From the NCBI GenBank assembly GCA_012032215.1, contig JAAURO010000040.1:1-10052 (forward strand): a DNA stretch of 10,052 nt, given 5' to 3'. Origin of the DNA: Limnobacter sp. GTDB lineage: Bacteria; Pseudomonadota; Gammaproteobacteria; Burkholderiales; Burkholderiaceae_B. Under the pieces are notes generated by a model. It saw only the letters and a program-made list of their open reading frames with translations, searched no databases and was not told where the DNA came from. The stretch's first letter is position 1; every line of letters begins with the position of its first letter. Positions 7,247 to 10,052 of this stretch are shown in pieces. A program made the position numbers and the translations under genes.

Positions 7247-7952
7247 GCCATGCGCTCAGTGTGGTTGCCTGCCAGTTCAATGCGGGTTGGGCCTGGGCTT
7301 GCCGCATCTGTTCTTCAAAGCTTGCGCGCGGAACAACGGTGGCGCCAAAACTCATCAGATGACGGGTTGCCTGCTGACAGTCTATTATGTGCACACCTTG
7401 TGCTTTTAGCCAAGCCACGAAATGGGCAAATGCTATTTTTGAGGCGTCTGTCTGACGCGAAAACATGCTTTCGCCATACACCATTTTCCCCAGTGCAACA
7501 CAGTACAGGCCGCCCACCAGTTCGCCTTTAAACCAGTGTTCTACCGAATGTGCAAGGCCTTGCCTGTGCAGGTCGCAATACGCTTGTGTGATGGATTCTG
7601 TGATCCAGGTTCCATTTTGACCTGCACGCGGTGCGCTGCATGCACGCATCACTTCTTCAAAAGCACGATTAAGCGTGATGCATCGGTTTGGGTCTTGTGC
7701 GTGTTGGCGCAGGGTTTTTCTCAGTGAACGGCTTGACTTGAAGTGCTCCGTAAACAGCACTGCCCTTGGGCTGGGTGTCCACCACAACACGGGCTCGCCT
7801 GCGGAATACCAAGGAAATATGCCGCGCTGGTAAGCCGCTGTCAGCCAGTCTGCATCAATGGCTTCGCCCGCAGCCAAAAGCCCGTTGGGCTGTGCCAGGG
7901 CATTGTTGGTAGGCGGAAATTCGCTGGGGTGTTGCACCCAGGCAAGTTGCAC
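7233..7952 (-). CDS. aat: Leucyl/phenylalanyl-tRNA--protein transferase
   Basis: Transfers Leu or Phe from aminoacyl-tRNA to N-terminal Lys or Arg of proteins, feeding the ClpS/ClpAP N-degron pathway in the cytoplasm. The family blocks are clear: [69 protein letters not shown] and [15 protein letters not shown]. The frame is open up to 8063, but an ATG there would overlap the NUDIX gene by 89 bp with sequence not seen in the family. I chose the GTG at 7952 (VQLAWVQHP), 22 bp after the NUDIX stop, giving 239 residues as in typical Aat; AAGAG lies about 5 nt upstream. Another GTG at 7970 is possible. The start is therefore less certain than the function. Confidence 0.92.
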   Translation of the reverse strand: MQLAWVQHPSEFPPTNNALAQPNGLLAAGEAIDADWLTAAYQRGIFPWYSAGEPVLWWTPSPRAVLFTEHFKSSRSLRKTLRQHAQDPNRCITLNRAFEEVMRACSAPRAGQNGTWITESITQAYCDLHRQGLAHSVEHWFKGELVGGLYCVALGKMVYGESMFSRQTDASKIAFAHFVAWLKAQGVHIIDCQQATRHLMSFGATVVPRASFEEQMRQAQAQPALNWQATTLSAWHDES

Positions 7953-7974
7953 CGACTCTTTTGAAACCACAACC

Positions 7975-8538
7975 TCAGCCTTTGAAGTGAGAGGGGGTCC
8001 AGTGGGTGGGTTCGAATACATCGCCGGTGTGCAGTCCATAAAAACCGGCCTGCCTGTCTTCAAAAAAACGGGTCAATGTGGTGCTGACTGTTTTAAAAGC
8101 CAACTCATCCCAGGGAATTTCTGCCTCGCCAAACAGGCCAACTTCCAGGCTTTCGGGCCCGGCACCAAAGGTGGGTTCTAACAGAGTGGCGCGGTAAAAC
8201 AGGTGCACCTGTTCGGCGCGCAGCACATCCAGGCAGGTAAACAGTGGCCCCAATTCAACACGGGCTTGTGCTTCTTCCCAGGTTTCACGCAGTGCTCCTG
8301 CGTGGGTGGTTTCGTGGAGTTCCATAAAGCCGGCGGGTAGCGTCCAATATCCATGGCGCGGTTCTATGGCGCGTTTGCACAAAAGGATTTTGTCTTGCCA
8401 TACCGGAATGGTGCCAACCACAATTTTGGGGTTAACGTAGTGAACTGTGTTGCAAGCGGGGCAACACGCCCGTTCGCGGTTGTCGGTTGCGGGAATTTTG
8501 TATTCGACTTCAGAGCCGCAATTGCTGCAATATTTCAT
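7975..8538 (-). CDS. NUDIX hydrolase with N-terminal zinc ribbon
   Basis: Hydrolyses a nucleoside-diphosphate-linked compound; the substrate is unknown. Residues 4-29 form a zinc ribbon (CSNC and CPAC, ligands Cys4, 7, 26, 29; Cys25 is an extra). HYVNPKIVVG follows, and the Nudix box starts at Gly70: G-x5-E76-x7-R84-E85-x2-E88-E89. The Gly expected two residues after E89 is Gln91, as is common in the subgroup with the LEEANARVE-type ending, so this is not a sign of inactivity. WTLPAGFME and GPESLEVGLFGEAEIPWDELAF are typical of the same subgroup. Its 187 residues are normal. It heads the run NUDIX-aat-bpt-pyrD, an order I recall from Burkholderiales genomes. No strong ribosome site is visible before the ATG. 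Confidence 0.92.
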   Translation of the reverse strand: MKYCSNCGSEVEYKIPATDNRERACCPACNTVHYVNPKIVVGTIPVWQDKILLCKRAIEPRHGYWTLPAGFMELHETTHAGALRETWEEAQARVELGPLFTCLDVLRAEQVHLFYRATLLEPTFGAGPESLEVGLFGEAEIPWDELAFKTVSTTLTRFFEDRQAGFYGLHTGDVFEPTHWTPSHFKG

Positions 8539-8620
8539 GGGTGTCTTGTGTGATAAATGTGGGTTGGTGGTAGGTGCAGTCGTGGTTTCGCGTCACCCAG
8601 AAAAATGCCTGGAATGCTTC

Positions 8621-8648
8621 TTGCAGTTTAACTCTTTTTCTGTATAAT
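8621..8648 (+). promoter_or_regulatory. Upstream tandem promoter (P1) of the tRNA operon
   Basis: TTGCAG (8621-8626), a 16-bp spacer and a perfect TATAAT (8643-8648). It would produce a leader of about 155 nt before tRNA-Ala, unless it drives a separate short RNA. No ORF with a ribosome site follows it. Confidence 0.55.
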
Positions 8649-8686
8649 TCCGCTTGCTCGATTTGCTTGGTACAGCCAGGTGCGAA

Positions 8687-8720
8687 GGAAGTCGGTAAAA
8701 CAGGGAAGTCGGTAAAGCAG
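8687..8720. repeat. 17-bp tandem duplication between the two tRNA promoters
   Basis: Two directly adjacent copies of GGAAGTCGGTAAA(A/G)CAG, at 8687-8703 and 8704-8720, differ at a single base. They lie about 50 bp upstream of the P2 -35 box. They could be a duplicated protein-binding site or a recent slippage event. Confidence 0.75.
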
Positions 8721-8766
8721 TTCTGGGTGCCCCGCGAGGGTCGGTTGAAAATTTTTTCAGCAGTGG

Positions 8767-8795
8767 TTGACAAGCTTTTTAAAACGTCTCATAAT
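8767..8795 (+). promoter_or_regulatory. Main promoter (P2) of tRNA-Ala/tRNA-Glu
   Basis: Perfect TTGACA (8767-8772), 17-bp spacer and CATAAT (8790-8795). A GC-rich CGCGG discriminator follows immediately, as in stable-RNA promoters subject to stringent control. The predicted start is near 8802, a few bases before the mature tRNA-Ala. Confidence 0.8.
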
Positions 8796-8809
8796 CGCGG
8801 TCTTTGTTA

Positions 8810-8885
<76 letters not shown>

Positions 8886-8904
8886 CTGGCAAAAAACGGT
8901 TTCT

Positions 8905-8980
8905 GTCCCCATCGTCTAGAGGCCTAGGACACCGCCCTTTCACGGCGGTAACAGGGGTTCGAATCCCCTTGGGGATGCCA
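8905..8980 (+). tRNA. tRNA-Glu (anticodon TTC)
   Basis: 76 nt. The acceptor stem GTCCCCA/TGGGGAT, the anticodon stem CCGCC/GGCGG with loop CTTTCAC (anticodon TTC) and the T arm AGGGG/CCCCT with TTCGAAT are all intact, and the CCA end is encoded. It reads GAA and GAG. No duplicated 3' end or integrase is seen nearby, so there is no evidence of use as an attachment site here. Confidence 0.97.
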
Positions 8981-8986
8981 ATAATC

Positions 8987-9029
8987 CCACCTGCTCTGTG
9001 CTGGTAAACAACCCAGCCGGAGCAGGTGG
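8987..9029 (+). terminator. Strong two-tier hairpin after tRNA-Glu, probable terminator or processing stem
   Basis: A perfect 10-bp stem CCACCTGCTC (8987-8996) with GAGCAGGTGG (9020-9029) encloses a second 5-bp stem GCTGG (9000-9004) with CCAGC (9013-9017). It starts 6 nt after the tRNA-Glu CCA. No T-run follows, so it is not a textbook intrinsic terminator; it may end the tRNA transcript or shield its 3' end during processing. Confidence 0.5.
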
Positions 9030-9200
9030 TGGCATCAATGCTCTGCCTATTGTCTGGTAACAAGCAAGCAATAAGCAGCTCTCTTACTTCCAATTGCTCA
9101 CAGTTCCTTACAAATAGTGACCCCCATCAGGGCATGTTCACTTGTCGTCAAAGTTCTTACACTGTAAGTAATCGCCCAATACTTGCCTGGACTTCTCTGA

Positions 9201-9692
9201 ATGCGTTTGTTGATTGTTCGCTCTGCTTTGGCTGCCTTGCTGCTCAGTGCGGCACAGGGTGCCTGTGCCGCAGATACCCTTGGCTTGCGCCTTTCCTGGC
9301 AACTGAGCAAATTTCACAAAACCTATTCGCTGCAGCAAGCACAAAGTCTTGGCGCACCTAACCGTGTGGTGCCTCGTGAATCGGTGGGCAATGTTGGCGA
9401 AGGGTTGCAAGCCCGGCTACCTGCGCTGTCTGCGCAAGCTGCACGTTCTGCTGCGCCTGGTTTTACTGTCAGCAATCTGGGCTTTCATTTAAAAATGGAC
9501 GATGCAACCGATGTGGTGCTGGGCGGCGGTGTGGCTTCTATAGGCTCTCAGTCGTTTCAGCCACGTGGTTTGGCGTTTGTGCGCAAGCTGAGCGCCAACC
9601 AAAGCCTGTATTTTGGCGTGGACGAAACTGGTGTTGAGCAAACACAACACAACACCACTGCTCGCATAGGCATTCTGTTCGAACTGCAATAA
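9201..9692 (+). CDS. Small exported protein of unknown function
   Basis: 163 residues. I do not recognise a family. The N-terminus is a clear Sec signal peptide: MRLLIVR, a hydrophobic run to about residue 18, then ACA with cleavage likely before ADTLG. The mature part of about 140 residues has alternating polar and hydrophobic stretches rich in Gly and Ser (VSNLGFHLKM, GLAFVRKLSANQSLYFGVDE, and ARIGILFELQ at the C-terminus). This could mean beta strands, perhaps a small outer-membrane barrel. No cysteines are found in the mature part. The ATG at 9201 is the only start that keeps the signal peptide; its ribosome site is weak. Codon use resembles neighbouring genes. It stands alone, converging with the esterase. 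That it is coding is well supported; any function is open. Confidence 0.75.
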   Translation: MRLLIVRSALAALLLSAAQGACAADTLGLRLSWQLSKFHKTYSLQQAQSLGAPNRVVPRESVGNVGEGLQARLPALSAQAARSAAPGFTVSNLGFHLKMDDATDVVLGGGVASIGSQSFQPRGLAFVRKLSANQSLYFGVDETGVEQTQHNTTARIGILFELQ

Positions 9693-9772
9693 CGGAAAAC
9701 CGGCAACGAGCAGCTCAAGTTCAATATGTCAGAATCGCCGGGAGCCACAGCCCACAGCGCCAGGGCAATAAA

Positions 9773-9835
9773 GAACCGTAAAACCTATGCCATATTATAG
9801 TTTTCCAGCTATATGTTGAACGTGTTTTCGGTTTC
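9773..9835. other. Imperfect nested inverted repeat between convergent genes
   Basis: GAACCGTAAAAC (9773-9784) pairs imperfectly with GTTTTCGGTTTC (9824-9835), with a bulged base on each side. The loop contains a second imperfect hairpin (CATATTATAG at 9791-9800, CTATATG at 9809-9815). It may end transcription from both sides, but it lacks a GC-rich stem. No other element is seen in 9693-9834. Confidence 0.3.
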
Positions 9836-10052
9836 TATTGGCCAAAGCAGAGTTTCAAAAAGCTGGCAATGTCTTGTAGTTCCTCACCGCACACACTGTG
9901 CTCCATCGGATATGTTTTCCAGGTAACCTGCATGCCTTTGGCTTGCAGGTTTTTAGCCGCGAGCTCGCCGCGCTGGCAGGGAACTACTCCATCGTTGGTG
10001 CCGTGGGCGGCAAAAACGGGAGTGGATTTGTTCGCTGCTGGCAGCTCGGCAT
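9835..10052 (-). CDS. Alpha/beta-hydrolase (phospholipase/carboxylesterase family), C-terminal part
   Basis: Only the last 71 residues are in the window; the gene continues past the right edge. TPVFAAHGTNDGVVP carries the expected catalytic Asp and YPMEHSVCGEEL the catalytic His of the serine-hydrolase triad. This spacing and the HSVC-EE context match the carboxylesterase/acyl-protein-thioesterase-like family (PF02230). The nucleophile Ser lies outside the window. The stop is TAG at 9837-9835. It is expected to be a cytoplasmic esterase of unknown substrate. Confidence 0.85.
   Translation of the reverse strand, partial: AELPAANKSTPVFAAHGTNDGVVPCQRGELAAKNLQAKGMQVTWKTYPMEHSVCGEELQDIASFLKLCFGQ

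Noticed and set aside
7953..8063. Longer N-terminus for aat starting at 8063
   Set aside because: It would overlap the NUDIX gene by 89 bp with low-complexity sequence absent from the family; family length points to a GTG near 7952.
8744..8761. TGAAAA/TTTTCA palindrome just upstream of tRNA promoter P2
   Set aside because: AT-only short palindrome; it has the look of a chance A/T-tract arrangement and lacks features of a terminator.
8510..8773. Open frame on the - strand upstream of the NUDIX gene
   Set aside because: It overlaps the tRNA promoters and the start of the NUDIX gene and has no recognisable motif.
8905..9200. tRNA-Glu as an integration site for a mobile element
   Set aside because: No integrase, no duplicated tRNA 3' end and no change in gene character downstream within the window.

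Overview
The window looks like a core-genome segment of a betaproteobacterium, probably Burkholderiales and possibly Limnobacter-like. This is inferred from gene content (a phasin, the NUDIX-aat-bpt-pyrD gene order, a family 4 uracil-DNA glycosylase and an adjacent tRNA-Ala(GGC)/tRNA-Glu(TTC) pair) and from moderate GC. No 16S gene is present to confirm it. I see no CRISPR array, transposase, integrase or phage gene.

Left part, + strand: the 3' end of a family 4 (Fe-S) uracil-DNA glycosylase (1-331, one base lost near 281). Overlapping its stop is a 12-TM MFS transporter of the HcaT/3-phenylpropionate type (328-1643, one base lost near 1317-1321). Next comes an M48 metallopeptidase lipoprotein (1728-2576). 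A bidirectional terminator separates it from a convergent phasin gene, phaP (2720-3271, - strand). A 336-bp divergent intergenic region holds a good sigma70 phasin promoter with a C7 tract in its spacer and a TGC-rich candidate operator over the predicted transcription start. The periplasmic D-Ala-D-Ala endopeptidase pbpG (3608-4462, +) follows.

Middle part, - strand: a run transcribed as NUDIX hydrolase (8538-7975), aat (7952-7233), bpt (7246-6503), pyrD (6408-5369) and an IclR-family regulator (5311-4469). aat and bpt together add Leu/Phe or Leu to protein N-termini, marking them for ClpS/ClpAP degradation. They overlap by 14 nt and are probably translationally coupled. pyrD, for pyrimidine synthesis, is broken by three homopolymer-length changes, although every conserved block can be recovered by switching frame.

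Right part, + strand: two tandem promoters, with a perfect 17-bp tandem duplication between them, lead into tRNA-Ala(GGC) and tRNA-Glu(TTC), followed by a strong hairpin. A small exported protein of unknown function comes next (9201-9692). The window ends inside a convergent alpha/beta-hydrolase (9835-10052, -).

The most noteworthy overall signal is a set of single-base length differences, four of five in homopolymers, disrupting three otherwise well-conserved genes. Because pyrD and UDG keep all their conserved residues, I read these as sequencing or assembly errors rather than gene decay. I found no convincing undescribed multi-gene system. The best leads are the phasin promoter tract, the duplicated element upstream of the tRNAs and the orphan exported protein.
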